A stretch of DNA of 64,000 nt from Salarchaeum sp. JOR-1 (GTDB lineage: Archaea > Halobacteriota > Halobacteria > Halobacteriales > Halobacteriaceae), in the NCBI RefSeq assembly GCF_007833275.1, contig NZ_CP042241.1, positions 248,001 to 312,000 of the forward strand, given 5' to 3'. The notes beneath the pieces were generated by a model. That model saw nothing but the letters and a program-made list of their open reading frames with translations. It ran no database searches and had not been told where the DNA came from. Below are positions 1-9,620 of this stretch, in pieces (within the stretch, counting starts at the first letter, position 1; each line of letters begins with the position of its first letter). Both the position numbers and the translations under genes were made by a program.

Positions 1-40
1 CGAAAGCCTAATGTACAAAAGAGTGCATTGACGTACAACA
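1..40 (+). promoter_or_regulatory. Upstream control region of the trp-aro operon
   Basis: Only 40 bases precede trpC in the window. They contain TGTACA at 12-17 and a related CGTACA at 32-37, about two helical turns apart. TGTACA is the core of the TRP box bound by TrpY in Methanothermobacter; whether haloarchaea use it is not known to me, so an operator role is only an inference. The full promoter probably extends to the left of the window. Confidence 0.25.
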
Positions 41-793
41 ATGGACGAGTCAGAGTTGGCGCCGGCGGTGCGCTCGATCCTCGACGCCGCGCGCGAGAGA
101 ACACACGACGGCGAGCGGCTCTCGGTCGAACCGCGGTCGCTCACCGACGCGTTCGCGGCCGCGGAGGCCGACGGCCGCGTCCCGCTCGTCGCGGAGGTGA
201 AACCCACGAGTCCGACCACCGACGGCACGCGCGACGTGAACCCCGTCGAGGCCGCACGAGCGATGGTGGAGGGCGGCGCGGCTGCGCTCTCCGTGCTCAC
301 CGAGCCAGCGCACTTCGGCGGGAGCACGGAGACGCTCGAACGCGTGCGAGACGCGGTGGACGTGCCCGTCCTCCGGAAGGACTTCATCGTGCGCGAGGAG
401 CAACTGGACGCCGTCGCGGCGGACGTGGTGTTGCTCATCGCGCGGTTCGTGGACGACCTCGACGGCCTGCTCGCGGCGGCGCGCGACCGCGGCTTCCAGG
501 TGCTCGTGGAGACCCACACCCGCCAGGAGGTCGCGCGAGCGCTCGCCGCCGGCGCGGACGTCGTCGGCGTGAACAACCGCGACCTCGCGAAACTCGACGT
601 GTCCCTCGAAACGTTCGAGTCGGTGGCGCCCGAAGTACCCGATAACGTGACGACGGTCGCGGAGAGCGGAATCAGCACGCGAGACGACGTGCGGCGGATG
701 CGGGCGGCGGGCGCGGACGCCCTGCTCGTCGGCTCGGCCGTGATGGACGACACGCCCGACGCCATCCGGGCGCACACGCGAGACCTAACATGA
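41..793 (+). CDS. trpC: Indole-3-glycerol phosphate synthase
   Basis: Cytoplasmic enzyme that closes the indole ring, making indole-3-glycerol phosphate from carboxyphenylamino-deoxyribulose phosphate in tryptophan synthesis. The 250-residue protein is a full-length TIM barrel. EVKPTSP at 52-58 and LRKDFIV at 111-117 supply the active-site lysines, VNNRDL at 177-182 is conserved, and ESGIS (208-212) with LLVGSAVM (228-235) forms the phosphate-binding end. It starts at the first ATG. Its stop overlaps the trpB start by 4 bases (ATGA), so it is the first visible gene of a tightly coupled operon. The identification is secure. Confidence 0.96.
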   Translation: MDESELAPAVRSILDAARERTHDGERLSVEPRSLTDAFAAAEADGRVPLVAEVKPTSPTTDGTRDVNPVEAARAMVEGGAAALSVLTEPAHFGGSTETLERVRDAVDVPVLRKDFIVREEQLDAVAADVVLLIARFVDDLDGLLAAARDRGFQVLVETHTRQEVARALAAGADVVGVNNRDLAKLDVSLETFESVAPEVPDNVTTVAESGISTRDDVRRMRAAGADALLVGSAVMDDTPDAIRAHTRDLT

Positions 794-2061
794 GTGAGAA
801 AACGTTCGGCGACTACGGCGGACAGTACGTCCCCGAGGCCCTGATGCCCGCGCTGACGGAGCTCGAGGACGCCTACCAGCGCTACGTGCTGGAGAACGAG
901 GACGGCTTCGTCGACGAGTTCGAGGAGCGCCTCCGCGACTTCGGCGGGCGCCCGACCCCGCTCCAGCGCGCGGACAACCTCTCCGAGCGGTACGGCTTCG
1001 ACGTCTACCTCAAGCGCGAAGACCTCCTGCACGGCGGCGCGCACAAGCTCAACAACGCGCTCGGCCAGGCCCTGCTGGCGAAGTACATGGGGAAAGAGCG
1101 CGTCATCGCGGAGACGGGCGCGGGCCAGCACGGCACCGCGACGGCGATGGCGTGCGCGTCCCTGGATTTGGACTGCGAGATCTACATGGGTCGCACGGAC
1201 ATCAACCGCCAGCGGCCGAACGTCTACCGGATGCGCATCCACGGCGCGGACGTGAACCCCGTCGACATCGGGTCTGGGACGCTGAAGGAAGCGACGAACG
1301 AGGCGATGCGGGACTGGTCGCGCACGGTCGAGGACACGCACTACGTCATCGGGAGCGTGGTCGGTCCACACCCGTTCCCGACGATGGTGCGGGACTTCCA
1401 GTCCGTCATCAGCGAGGAGGCCCGCGAGCAGTTCCGAGAGCAGGTCGGCCGCCTCCCCGAGGCCGTTATCGCGTGTGCGGGCGGGGGGTCGAACACGATG
1501 GGCGCGTTCCACGAGTTCGTGGACGCGCAACCGCGTTCCGCGGGCCGAGCGAGCGCTGAGCAGGGCGAGGCCGTCTCCCTGTACGCCGTCGAGGCGGGCG
1601 GGAGCGGGCTCGGCGTCGATAGCGAGCAGTCGTACGCGCCGAACTCCGCGAGCCTCGGCACGGGCACGGAGGGCGTGTTGCACGGCGCGCGCACCAAGCT
1701 TCTCCAGACGCCGGAGGGCCAAATCGTGGAGTCCCATTCGGTTTCCGCCGGCCTCGACTACGCGGGCGTCGGCCCCGAACTCGCGCACCTCGTGGACGAG
1801 GGCCGCGTCACGCCCGTGAACGTGGACGACGACGCGGCGCTGAACGCCTTCCACCGGCTCGCCACGGAGGAGGGCATCATCCCCGCGCTCGAATCCAGTC
1901 ACGCGCTCGCGTACCTGGAGGAGTACGCGGAGCAACGCTCCGCGTCGGGCCCGGTGATGGTGAACGTCTCCGGTCGCGGGGACAAAGACCTCGACACGGT
2001 CATCGAGGAGTCCACGGAGCGCGACATCGCGAACGCGCCCGACATGGAGGTGTACCAGTGA
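790..2061 (+). CDS. trpB: Tryptophan synthase beta chain
   Basis: PLP enzyme that joins indole and serine to give tryptophan, working with TrpA. The 423-residue protein has the PLP lysine in HKLNNA (K86), the catalytic glutamate in ETGAGQHG (about 108), and the phosphate-binding GGGSN loop (231-235). It is the TrpB1 type that pairs with TrpA. An Arg/Ala/Gln-rich segment at about 246-262 ([13 protein letters not shown]) lies between the conserved FHEF helix and the LYAVEAGG strand and looks like an insertion. The start overlaps trpC by 4 bases, and the stop overlaps the GTG of trpA. Confidence 0.97.
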   Translation: MSEKTFGDYGGQYVPEALMPALTELEDAYQRYVLENEDGFVDEFEERLRDFGGRPTPLQRADNLSERYGFDVYLKREDLLHGGAHKLNNALGQALLAKYMGKERVIAETGAGQHGTATAMACASLDLDCEIYMGRTDINRQRPNVYRMRIHGADVNPVDIGSGTLKEATNEAMRDWSRTVEDTHYVIGSVVGPHPFPTMVRDFQSVISEEAREQFREQVGRLPEAVIACAGGGSNTMGAFHEFVDAQPRSAGRASAEQGEAVSLYAVEAGGSGLGVDSEQSYAPNSASLGTGTEGVLHGARTKLLQTPEGQIVESHSVSAGLDYAGVGPELAHLVDEGRVTPVNVDDDAALNAFHRLATEEGIIPALESSHALAYLEEYAEQRSASGPVMVNVSGRGDKDLDTVIEESTERDIANAPDMEVYQ

Positions 2062-2930
2062 GCGACCTCGAAGCGGCGTTCGACGGCGACCCCGCGCTCG
2101 TCTCCTACATCGCCGCCGGCGACCCGAGCGCGGAGCAGACGAAGGAGTACGTCCACGCGCTCGTCGAGGGCGGGAGCGACGTCATCGAACTCGGCCTCCC
2201 GTTCTCGGAACCCATCGCGGAGGGCCCGACGATTCAGAAGGCCGTGAAGCGCGCGCTCGACGCCGGCATGACGCCCGAGCGCTACCTCGACCTCGTCCGC
2301 GAACTGCGCGAGGAGGGCGTCGAGGTGCCGCTCGTCTGCATGACGTACTACAATCTCCTGCTCCAGCACGGGCAGGCGTCGCGGAGCGACGCCGAACGCG
2401 CGAGCGGGGAGGGAAGCGATGCGCGAGCGTCGCCGGAGGCGTTCGTCGCTGACGCCGCCGAAGCGGGTATCGACGGCTTCGTCATCCCGGACTTGCCGGT
2501 GGACGAGGCGGACGACCTGAAGGCGGCGTGCGACGAGCACGGCCTCGACCTGGTGTTCATCGTCGCGCCGACGACGACGGACGACCGCCTCGAACGCATG
2601 CTGTCGAAGGCGTCCGGGTTCGTGTACGTGCAGGGCCGGATGGGGACGACGGGCGCGCGCGACGACGTGAGCGAGGACGCGCACGGCAGCCTCGGCCGCT
2701 TGCAGGAGGCGTCCATCCCGAAGGCGGTCGGGTTCGGTATCAGCACGGGCGAGCACGCCCGCGAAATCGTCGCGGGCGGCGCGGACGGCATCATCGTCGG
2801 GAGCGCGTTCGTCGACCTGATAGCCGAGCACGCCGCGGACGGAACGGCGGCGGAGCGGTTGCGGGAGAAGGCGCGGGAGTTGAAGAACGGAGCGGTCGCG
2901 AAAGAGACGCCGGAATCACAATCGACATAG
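2058..2930 (+). CDS. trpA: Tryptophan synthase alpha chain
   Basis: Cleaves indole-3-glycerol phosphate to indole, which is channelled to TrpB. The 290-residue TIM barrel begins at a GTG overlapping the trpB stop (GTGA). The catalytic Glu is in IELGLPFS (E44). The position of enterobacterial Asp60 is Glu (E55 in IAEGPTIQ), a conservative change I recall from other haloarchaeal TrpA proteins. Residues about 106-127, between the MTYYN strand and the [13 protein letters not shown] helix, form a low-complexity insertion (SDAERASGE type) whose DNA includes a perfect 8-3-8 palindrome at 2375-2393. The phosphate-binding GFGIS and GIIVGSAF loops are intact, so the protein should be active. Confidence 0.96.
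   Translation: MSDLEAAFDGDPALVSYIAAGDPSAEQTKEYVHALVEGGSDVIELGLPFSEPIAEGPTIQKAVKRALDAGMTPERYLDLVRELREEGVEVPLVCMTYYNLLLQHGQASRSDAERASGEGSDARASPEAFVADAAEAGIDGFVIPDLPVDEADDLKAACDEHGLDLVFIVAPTTTDDRLERMLSKASGFVYVQGRMGTTGARDDVSEDAHGSLGRLQEASIPKAVGFGISTGEHAREIVAGGADGIIVGSAFVDLIAEHAADGTAAERLREKARELKNGAVAKETPESQST
2375..2393. repeat. 19-base perfect palindrome inside trpA
   Basis: GGCGTCGC, loop GGA, GCGACGCC. It sits in the low-complexity insertion of TrpA and has the same geometry as 10218-10236 and 37613-37631. Confidence 0.75.
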
Positions 2931-2954
2931 CCACCCCTTTGCTACACAGTATCA

Positions 2955-3740
2955 ATGAATTCTACCGGGAAATCCGCACGACTCGACCGAATCGGGACAG
3001 ACGGGAAGCTAGTGACGATTCCGATGGATCACGGCATCACGCTCGGCGCCGTCGAGGGCCTGAAGGACATCGAATCGACTATCGACGCCGTGACGCGCGG
3101 CGGCGCTGACGCCGTGCTCACGCAGAAGGGTATCGCGCCGCGCGTCCACCCGAACAAGAACGGGAAGGGCTACATCGTCCACCTCAACGCTTCCACGACC
3201 ATCGGCCCGGACGCGAACGACAAGCGCCGCACAGGGACGGTTGAGGAGGCCGTTCGGGCGGGCGCGGACGCCGTCTCCTTCCACATCAACGTCGGGAGCG
3301 ACCACGAACCCGACCAGCTCGCCGACCTCGCGCGCGTGACGGACGAGGCCGACCGGCTCGGCATCCCCGTGCTAGCGATGGCGTACGCGCGCGGGCCCGG
3401 CGTGGACGAACACGACGCGCGCAACCTCGGGCACGCCGTCCGACTCGCCGAGGAGGCGGGCGCGGACGTGGTGAAGACCGCGTACTCGGGCGACAGCGAG
3501 AGCTTCGAGCACGTCGTCGAGTCCACCGCGAAGCCGGTGATCATCGCCGGCGGCAGTCCGCAGGGCGACCTCGCGACCCTCGAAGCCGTGCGCGGCGCGA
3601 TGGACGCCGGCGCGAAGGGCGTCTCGATGGGGCGAACGGTGTTCCAGCACGACGACCCGAAGGCCATCTCGGAGGCCGTCGCCGCGGTCGTGCACGACGA
3701 CGCAGCGCCCGCGGACGCGCTCGACGCGGCCGGCCTGTAG
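2955..3740 (+). CDS. 2-amino-3,7-dideoxy-D-threo-hept-6-ulosonate (ADTH) synthase
   Basis: Catalyses the first step of the archaeal route to 3-dehydroquinate that bypasses DAHP: a transaldolase-like condensation using aspartate semialdehyde and a 6-deoxy-ketohexose phosphate. The 261-residue class I aldolase of the FbaB/DeoC type has the IPMDHG loop (22-27) and the Schiff-base lysine in VVKTAYSGD (K174); GGSP and GVSMGRTVFQ form the phosphate site. It lies 24 bases after trpA and in front of dehydroquinate synthase II, so the common aromatic precursor and tryptophan genes are probably cotranscribed. It is distinguished from fructose-bisphosphate aldolase by this context. Confidence 0.92.
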   Translation: MNSTGKSARLDRIGTDGKLVTIPMDHGITLGAVEGLKDIESTIDAVTRGGADAVLTQKGIAPRVHPNKNGKGYIVHLNASTTIGPDANDKRRTGTVEEAVRAGADAVSFHINVGSDHEPDQLADLARVTDEADRLGIPVLAMAYARGPGVDEHDARNLGHAVRLAEEAGADVVKTAYSGDSESFEHVVESTAKPVIIAGGSPQGDLATLEAVRGAMDAGAKGVSMGRTVFQHDDPKAISEAVAAVVHDDAAPADALDAAGL

Positions 3741-3790
3741 GACTGCCGGTATCCGCCACGTTCAAGCACGCCGGCCGAGAGGAGTCGAGT

Positions 3791-4957
3791 ATGACCGAAC
3801 GCGCCGTCTGGCTGAAGGCGGACGACTCCGTTGGGGACTGGGAGACGCGGAAACGACGCATCACCGCCGGCCTGGAAGCCGGCGTGGACTGGGTGCTCGT
3901 GGACGAATCGGACGTGGAGCGCGTCCGCGAACTCGGGAGCGTGAACGTCGCCGCGTTCGAGCGCGACGACGTGGACGTGATCGGAGAGGCCGAATCCGAG
4001 ACCGAGGCGGACTGTTACGTCGTCGGAAAAGACGGCGAGGGCGACGGAACCGTCGACCTGCCCAGCGATTTCTCGGGGAGCGCCGACCTCTCCGCGCTCC
4101 GCCGGAAGGACGACGTGGGCGGTGCGTACGTCCGCATCCTCGGAGAGGAGTACGAGTCGTTCGCTGAGGCCGCGGCCGAGGACGCCGCGTACACCCTCGT
4201 CGTCGGCGAGGACTGGACTATTATTCCCCTCGAAAACCTCATCGCGCGCATCGGCGAGGAGACGACGCTCGTCGCGGGCGTCACCACCGCCGAGGAGGCC
4301 GAGACGGCGTTCGAGACCCTGGACATCGGCGCGGACGCCGTCCTCCTCGACTCGGACGACCCGGACGAGATTCGGCGTACGGTTCGGGTTCGGGACGCCG
4401 CGCGCCGCGAGACCCTCGACCTCGAATGGGTGACCGTCACCGCGGTCGAGGAGGCCGGGAGCGCCGACCGCGTCTGCGTCGATACGGGCACGCTGATGGG
4501 CGACGACGAGGGGATGCTCGTCGGCTCGATGTCCAGGGGGCTGTTCTTCGTGCACGCCGAGACCGCTGACTCGCCGTACGTCGCGAGCAGGCCGTTCCGC
4601 GTGAACGCCGGCGCGGTGCACGCGTACGTCCGCACGGCCGACGGCGGCACGAAGTACCTCGCGGAACTCGGGAGCGGGGACGACGTGCAGATAGTGGACA
4701 CGGACGGCCACACTCGCGAGGGCGTCGTCGGGCGCGCGAAAATCGAACGCCGTCCGATGTTCCGCGTCGAAGCCGAGACCGCGGCGGGCGACCGGATCGA
4801 GACGCTCCTCCAGAACGCGGAGACGATCAAGGTCGCCACCCGCGAGGGCCGGACGGCCGTCACCGACCTCGAAGCGGGCGACGAGGTGAAGGTCTATCTC
4901 GAGGAGGGCGGCCGTCACTTCGGCGAAGCCATCGAGGAGCGAATCATCGAACAGTAG
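3791..4957 (+). CDS. 3-dehydroquinate synthase II (AroB')
   Basis: Converts ADTH to 3-dehydroquinate by NAD-dependent oxidative deamination and cyclisation, feeding the shikimate pathway. The 388-residue protein is unrelated to bacterial AroB and matches the archaeal family in length and layout. It has an N-terminal half starting AVWLKADDSV, a central WTIIPLENLIA segment, and a C-terminal half with SMSRGLFFVHAET and PFRVNAGAVHAYV. It lies 50 bases after the ADTH synthase gene and is the last gene of the aromatic cluster; it meets the universal stress protein gene tail to tail with no gap. Confidence 0.94.
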   Translation: MTERAVWLKADDSVGDWETRKRRITAGLEAGVDWVLVDESDVERVRELGSVNVAAFERDDVDVIGEAESETEADCYVVGKDGEGDGTVDLPSDFSGSADLSALRRKDDVGGAYVRILGEEYESFAEAAAEDAAYTLVVGEDWTIIPLENLIARIGEETTLVAGVTTAEEAETAFETLDIGADAVLLDSDDPDEIRRTVRVRDAARRETLDLEWVTVTAVEEAGSADRVCVDTGTLMGDDEGMLVGSMSRGLFFVHAETADSPYVASRPFRVNAGAVHAYVRTADGGTKYLAELGSGDDVQIVDTDGHTREGVVGRAKIERRPMFRVEAETAAGDRIETLLQNAETIKVATREGRTAVTDLEAGDEVKVYLEEGGRHFGEAIEERIIEQ

Positions 4958-5428
4958 TCAGCGGTACTCTTCTGCGGGCTGTGCGCCCGCGTCGCGTTCG
5001 GTGTGGCGGACGATGAACACGTCGTAGTAGTCGTCGGCGGCGACGCTGCTTCCGACGCTGCTCACGGACGAGACGAGGTCACCTGCGTTCTCGCTGCCGA
5101 CGAAGACGATGCTCGCGTCCTCCTCGCGCGCCATGCTCCGGACGTGGCGGGCGACCGCGCCCGAGGACGCGCGACGCCCGAGAAGTTCGTGGCGGAAGTC
5201 GGCCTCGGGCGCTATCTCTGTGACCGTCTCGTGGACAGCGGCGACGACGCGATCCGAGTCGAACTCCTCCTCGTCGTCGAGCCAGCCGCGCTCGCGGGCG
5301 TACTGGGCGTCGTGTTCGATGACGGTGACGGCGACGAGGCGTTCGTCGAGCACTGACTGAAAGAGTTTCGCACGCCGGAGCGCCGCTCGAGACAACGCAG
5401 ATCCGTCGAACGGGACGACAATCGGCAT
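4958..5428 (-). CDS. Universal stress protein (UspA family)
   Basis: A 156-residue single Usp domain, cytoplasmic, of unknown partner. The N-terminus IVVPFDGSALSRAALRRA is the typical first strand and helix. The C-terminal strand DDYYDVFIVRH is present, but the usual ATP-binding GxxGx9GS signature is loose (GSENAGDLVSSVSSVGSS), so nucleotide binding is uncertain. It is convergent with the aromatic operon and abuts its stop codon. No regulatory site stands out in the 30 bases that separate it from the next minus-strand gene. Confidence 0.85.
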   Translation of the reverse strand: MPIVVPFDGSALSRAALRRAKLFQSVLDERLVAVTVIEHDAQYARERGWLDDEEEFDSDRVVAAVHETVTEIAPEADFRHELLGRRASSGAVARHVRSMAREEDASIVFVGSENAGDLVSSVSSVGSSVAADDYYDVFIVRHTERDAGAQPAEEYR

Positions 5429-5458
5429 ACCGAGAACACGGTCGCGACGGCCATAGGC

Positions 5459-5917
5459 CTACTCCCCGTTCTCGAACTCGTACGTACACCACGGACAGAA
5501 GTCGAGGTCGTCGTCGATTTCGCGCCCGCAGTTCGGACAGGTCGCGGCGGCCTCCGCGCCCGCCGCGGCGTCCGTTTCGGTCTCCGTGCGTCCCGGAGTG
5601 GGGACGGCGTCAGCGAGCGCCGTCTCGCGGTCTGCGGTCTGCGCGGCCGTGAGGAAGTAGGCGTCGGCGGCGCTGAGCACGCGAATCACGAGCAGCGCGA
5701 GAGTGAGCTCCACCGGGATAGTTGCCGTCTCGAACACCGCGAGTCCCTGCTCCTCGAACGCGGTGAGGAGTTCGGGGGGCGTGAGGAGGTACGCGAGGGC
5801 GACGGCGAGCGCGACCCAGGCGAGGGCGCGGAGCCACGCGCGGCGGTAGAGCTGGCCGAGGCCGGGGTAGACGAACGAGAGAGCGGCGGCGAGGAGACCG
5901 CGTCGGTTCAGAGCCAC
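5459..5917 (-). CDS. Zinc-ribbon membrane protein
   Basis: A 152-residue protein with a GTG start. Residues 8-22 and about 29-48 are hydrophobic, with a third segment at about 68-90. The YPGLGQLYRR motif near residue 17 is typical of small TM2/DUF5683-like membrane proteins. The C-terminus (about 129-147) is a double-CxxC zinc ribbon (CPNCGREI, then FCPWC) facing the cytoplasm by inference. Function is unknown. It lies 30 bases upstream of the universal stress gene on the same strand and may be cotranscribed with it and with the CPBP protease gene behind it. Confidence 0.8.
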   Translation of the reverse strand: MALNRRGLLAAALSFVYPGLGQLYRRAWLRALAWVALAVALAYLLTPPELLTAFEEQGLAVFETATIPVELTLALLVIRVLSAADAYFLTAAQTADRETALADAVPTPGRTETETDAAAGAEAAATCPNCGREIDDDLDFCPWCTYEFENGE

Positions 5918-5947
5918 GAGTACGCGAGTAGTGCGCGCGCCGCCTCC

Positions 5948-6628
5948 TTAATCCCCTCGGGTCGCGTGGCCGACGAGTTCGACGGCGTTCACGACCGCGT
6001 GTGCGACAACGACAGCGGCGAGGCTGTTCGTGGCGACGAAGACGGCGGCGAGCGCGACGCCGAGCGACCCGGCGACGACGACGCCGGCGACGCCCTGTGC
6101 GCCGTGCGCGAGGCCGAACAGGACGCTGGAGAACGCGACGGCGACGACGACGGGCGTGTCGAAGCCGGCGAGCGCGCCGACCAAGGCGGCGCGGAAGAGC
6201 AGTTCCTCAGCGAGCGCGACCAGCGGTAGCACGCCGCCGAGCAACGCCACCCAGCCCCCCGCGGAGTCCGGTGTGAGGAGGTCTGTGAGCGCGTCCGAGT
6301 AGGGAACGCCGAGGGCGTCCGCAGCCCGCGCGGCCGCGACGTTCCCGACCGCGAGCAGGAGTCCCGCGAGCACGCCGACGAACACCGCCTCGGAGAGCGG
6401 ACGCGTGCCGACGCCGAGCAGCGTGAGCGGAACCCCGAACAGCCACGCCGCCCCGGCGACGACGACGAGGAGCGTGCCGTGCGTGAGCGCGACGTTCGCG
6501 TACAGCGCGCCCGCGGACAACGCCGCCGTGTCCGTGGCGTCCGGCGGCGGCGCGCGCGACAGAGCGACCACCGCGAACGCGAGGAAGACGCCCACGCCGA
6601 GGAACGCCGCAGTCGCGGAACTACTCAT
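5948..6628 (-). CDS. CPBP-family intramembrane metalloprotease
   Basis: A 226-residue polytopic membrane protein of the CAAX protease/bacteriocin-processing (CPBP, Abi) family. All three metal motifs are visible: EELLFR (EExxxR), FGLAH (FxxxH) and HAVVN (HxxxN), in the expected order and inside predicted TM helices. The substrate is unknown; archaeal members are thought to process prenylated or membrane-bound peptides. It lies 46 bases downstream of lonB on the same strand, so two membrane proteases are adjacent. Confidence 0.87.
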   Translation of the reverse strand: MSSSATAAFLGVGVFLAFAVVALSRAPPPDATDTAALSAGALYANVALTHGTLLVVVAGAAWLFGVPLTLLGVGTRPLSEAVFVGVLAGLLLAVGNVAAARAADALGVPYSDALTDLLTPDSAGGWVALLGGVLPLVALAEELLFRAALVGALAGFDTPVVVAVAFSSVLFGLAHGAQGVAGVVVAGSLGVALAAVFVATNSLAAVVVAHAVVNAVELVGHATRGD

Positions 6629-6674
6629 TCGGGAGTCCTACACGACACGGCATGAAAAACGGGACGGAAGCGAG

Positions 6675-8717
6675 TTACTGCGGGCTCGGGCTGCTGTTCG
6701 GCCCGACCTGCTTGTCGAGTGCTTTCCCCGTGATGGACTTCAGGCGCGTGACGAGCGAATCCTTCTCGGGTTCGCCGACGAGCGCCACGTCCAAGACCTC
6801 GCTGAGGTGGCTGACGGGGATGATTTCGATCTGATCCTTGTACTCGTCCTCGATCATCACGTCCTGTTCGTTCGCCTTCGGGATGATGACCTTGTCACAC
6901 CCGGCCTTCGCCGCGGCCTCTATCTTGTGCGTGACGCCGCCGACGGGCAGCACGTCCCCGCGGACGCTGAGGCTGCCGGTCATCGCGAGGCTCTGGTCGA
7001 TGGGGATGTCCTCCAGCGCGCTGATGACGGCGGTCGCAACCGTAATCGAGGCGGAGTCACCCTCGACGCCCTCGTAGGACTGCACGAACTGGATGTGGAT
7101 GTCCTTGTCCGCGATGGACTCGCCCGTGTACTTCTTGATGATGGCGGAGACGTTCTCCACCGCTTCCTGGGCGATTTCCTGCAGTTTACCGGTGGCGAAG
7201 ATCTCGCCGCCCTCGCCCTGCCGGGGCGTGACTTCCGCCATGACCGGCATCATGATACCGGAGTCGCCGCCCATGACGGCGAGACCGTTGACGCGGCCGA
7301 CCGCCTGCTTCTCCGTGGCGCGGAGTTCGTAGTCCTTCCGGCGCTCGATGTAGTCGTCCGCGACCTGCTGTTCGATGCTGCGCGAGCGCTTCTTCGCCTC
7401 CAGGACGTCCTCGCGCTGGGTCTTCTCGTGGCCCTTCGACTTCGCGATGTCGCCCGCGACGCGGACGAGACCGCCGAGGTTCCGGAGTTCGAGCGTCAGG
7501 CTGTCCTTCCGGCCGGCGCGGCGCTTCGCTTCGAGGATGATCTCGCTCACCGCGTTCGGTTCGAAGTGCGGGAGGCGGCCGTCGTTCTCGACCTCCTGGG
7601 CGACGAACCGCGCGTACTTCCGCCGCATCTCCGGGGTGTCGTCGATGGTGTCCTCCATGTACACCTCGTACCCGTACCCCTTGATGCGGGAGCGGAGCGC
7701 GGGGTGCATGTTCTCCATCGCGTCCATGTTCCCCGCGGCGACCATGATGAAGTCACAGGGGACGGGTTCGGTCTGCACCATCGCGCCCGAGCTGCGCTCG
7801 GACTGCCCGGTGATGGAGAACTCGCCCTCCTGGATCGCCGTCATCAGCTTCTGCTGGCTGCGAACGTCCAGCGTGTTGATCTCGTCGAGGAACAACACGC
7901 CCTTGTTCGCCTCGTGGATGGCGCCGGACTCCACGCGTTCGTGCGCGGGCGTCCCCATTCCGCCGGACTGGAAGGGGTCGTGACGCACGTCGCCGAGGAG
8001 CGCGCCGGCGTGCGCGCCGGTCGCGTCCTTGAACGGCGCGGTCTGGCGGTCGGCGTTGTTGATGAGGAGTTTCGGAACCATCGCGTCACCGCCCTGGTTC
8101 GTGTACCGGAACGCGAAGTAGAGGATACCCGCCGCGAGGATCCCCATCAGCGGCTGGAACGCGATGAGGAACGCGTACCCGATGACGACCGCGATGATGA
8201 CCCACATCAACAGCGACCGCATCTGGTTGCGCTTGCGGGACTCCTCGCGGTGGGCGTCCACGATCTGTTCGCCCTTCCCCGCGGGGACGGTTCGGATCTT
8301 CGGTTCGTTCGAGTCGTCGGGGTTGTGGTAGACGAGGATGTCCTGGAGGTTCTCCTTCGGGAGGAGCTGGCTCATCGCCTTCGCCAGCATGGACTTCCCC
8401 GTTCCCGGCGACCCGATCATCATCACGTGACGGTGCTGTTTCGCCGCCCGCAGCACGATGTCGCGGGCGTCCTCCTGACCGATGACTTGGTCGACCAGGC
8501 GATCCGGGACCTTGATGTCCGAGGTGTCGTCGACCTTGAGGCCGCCGAGGAGGTCGTCCTCCGCCGCGTCCTCGTCGATTTCGACGTCACCCTCGACGTC
8601 GACCTCGCTACCGAGGTCTTCGAGGTCCCCGATGGGGTCGGCAGGCTCGTCGGGTTCGTTCCCGTGACTGCCGTACTCGTTCTCGGGGGGTGAGTCTGTC
8701 GGGGGCTCGTTGCTCAT
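6675..8717 (-). CDS. lonB: Membrane-anchored ATP-dependent protease LonB
   Basis: Essential archaeal membrane protease that degrades regulatory and damaged proteins; in Haloferax it controls carotenoid and membrane lipid enzymes. The 680 residues show an acidic N-terminal tail (1-60), the Walker A GSPGTGKS (102-109), a two-helix membrane insertion inside the AAA+ domain (about 169-204), Walker B FLDEIN, and a C-terminal S16 protease domain with the catalytic Ser in EGDSASIT and the Lys in [13 protein letters not shown]-like sequence (minus-strand AGTATATC near 8757-8764) lies about 40 bases upstream of the ATG. Confidence 0.97.
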   Translation of the reverse strand: MSNEPPTDSPPENEYGSHGNEPDEPADPIGDLEDLGSEVDVEGDVEIDEDAAEDDLLGGLKVDDTSDIKVPDRLVDQVIGQEDARDIVLRAAKQHRHVMMIGSPGTGKSMLAKAMSQLLPKENLQDILVYHNPDDSNEPKIRTVPAGKGEQIVDAHREESRKRNQMRSLLMWVIIAVVIGYAFLIAFQPLMGILAAGILYFAFRYTNQGGDAMVPKLLINNADRQTAPFKDATGAHAGALLGDVRHDPFQSGGMGTPAHERVESGAIHEANKGVLFLDEINTLDVRSQQKLMTAIQEGEFSITGQSERSSGAMVQTEPVPCDFIMVAAGNMDAMENMHPALRSRIKGYGYEVYMEDTIDDTPEMRRKYARFVAQEVENDGRLPHFEPNAVSEIILEAKRRAGRKDSLTLELRNLGGLVRVAGDIAKSKGHEKTQREDVLEAKKRSRSIEQQVADDYIERRKDYELRATEKQAVGRVNGLAVMGGDSGIMMPVMAEVTPRQGEGGEIFATGKLQEIAQEAVENVSAIIKKYTGESIADKDIHIQFVQSYEGVEGDSASITVATAVISALEDIPIDQSLAMTGSLSVRGDVLPVGGVTHKIEAAAKAGCDKVIIPKANEQDVMIEDEYKDQIEIIPVSHLSEVLDVALVGEPEKDSLVTRLKSITGKALDKQVGPNSSPSPQ

Positions 8718-8892
8718 AGAAGTCTACTCAGTACACGAAGGGAGGGTCGGGCGACTGATATACTTTCTCCCTCCGGCGAACGCGCGAGCGCCGTAATCAG
8801 CAGCGTAGAGCCGCTAGAACGGCGTTCTCTGTTCAGAGGGTGTCGCGGACTCGTCACGCTTATGCGGGCGCGCCCGCTCTGTCCGCTAACGA
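8718..8892. promoter_or_regulatory. Divergent promoter region lonB / nadM
   Basis: No gene is seen in these 175 bases. A minus-strand TATA-like box at about 8757-8764 fits lonB, and CTTATGC at 8857-8863 lies about 30 bases before the nadM ATG, consistent with a short or absent leader. No clear operator palindrome is seen. Confidence 0.45.
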
Positions 8893-9405
8893 ATGACGCG
8901 CGGGTTCTACATCGGCCGGTTCCAGCCGTACCACGAGGGCCACCATCGCGTCGTCGAAGCCATCTCCGACGAAGTCGACGAACTCGTCGTCGGCGTCGGA
9001 AGCGGCGACAAATCCCACAGCACGCGCAACCCGTTCACGGCGGGCGAACGCGTGATGATGATAACGAAAGCGCTCGTCGACGTGGACGTCGTCACCTACG
9101 TCGTCCCCATCGAGGACATCAACCGGAACGCCGTCTGGGTGAGCCACGTCCAGTCGATGACCCCGAAGTTCGACGTGGCGTACTCCAACAACCCCCTCGT
9201 CATCCGCCTGTTCGGCGAGGCCGGCGTCGACGTCCGCCAGTCCCCGATGTTCGAACGCGACGTGCTGGAGGGAACCGAAATCCGCAACCGCATGATTCAC
9301 GACGAGGACTGGCGCGAACTCGTCCCCGACCCCGTCGCCGGCGTCATCGACGAAATCGACGGCATCGAACGCATCCGCCAGGTCAGCGACACCGACGCCG
9401 GATAG
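8893..9405 (+). CDS. nadM: Nicotinamide-nucleotide adenylyltransferase
   Basis: Joins ATP and nicotinamide mononucleotide to make NAD in the cytoplasm. The 170-residue protein has the archaeal nucleotidyltransferase signature GRFQPYHEGH (8-17) and a C-terminal EGTEIRNRM segment corresponding to the ISSTxIR motif. The length equals the usual NadM. It is divergent from lonB, a neighbour pair common in haloarchaea as far as I recall. It starts at the ATG at 8893. Confidence 0.95.
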   Translation: MTRGFYIGRFQPYHEGHHRVVEAISDEVDELVVGVGSGDKSHSTRNPFTAGERVMMITKALVDVDVVTYVVPIEDINRNAVWVSHVQSMTPKFDVAYSNNPLVIRLFGEAGVDVRQSPMFERDVLEGTEIRNRMIHDEDWRELVPDPVAGVIDEIDGIERIRQVSDTDAG

Positions 9406-9410
9406 GAGAT

Positions 9411-9445
9411 AGACGGCCCTGTTGAAACCCTCACCAGCTGATAGT
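9411..9445. mobile_element. Possible terminus of a lost insertion sequence
   Basis: The reverse complement of this stretch contains GGGTTTCAACAGGGCC, which resembles from memory the terminal sequence of haloarchaeal IS5-type elements. A similar CCCTGTTGGAAA occurs at 9952-9963. No transposase can be read between them. The surrounding 9406-9620 is poorer in G+C than the rest of the window and has no convincing gene. The call is weak and depends on a comparison I cannot run. Confidence 0.22.
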
Positions 9446-9620
9446 TTTCACCGTCAATCACTACCCACAGGGAAACGCTACAACGCCCACCACATCGTTT
9501 TTAGCTGAATCGAGGCACTAAGCCCCCTTCCTCGTTGAGATGCCCAACTGCTAACAAGTTTTGGGGGTTGGCGAGTACGGATTGTTCACTGACGGTCGGC
9601 GTATCGACTACGCGACGTGT

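Noticed and set aside
3170-4918. 582-codon minus-strand frame over the aromatic genes
   Set aside because: It covers parts of two certain genes on the other strand and has no recognisable fold; it is a GC-driven shadow.
6405-8693. Long plus-strand open frame of 762 codons antisense to lonB
   Set aside because: It mirrors lonB codon by codon, has Arg/Val/Asp-rich monotony and no domain. Stop codons are rare in the antisense of high-GC acidic genes.
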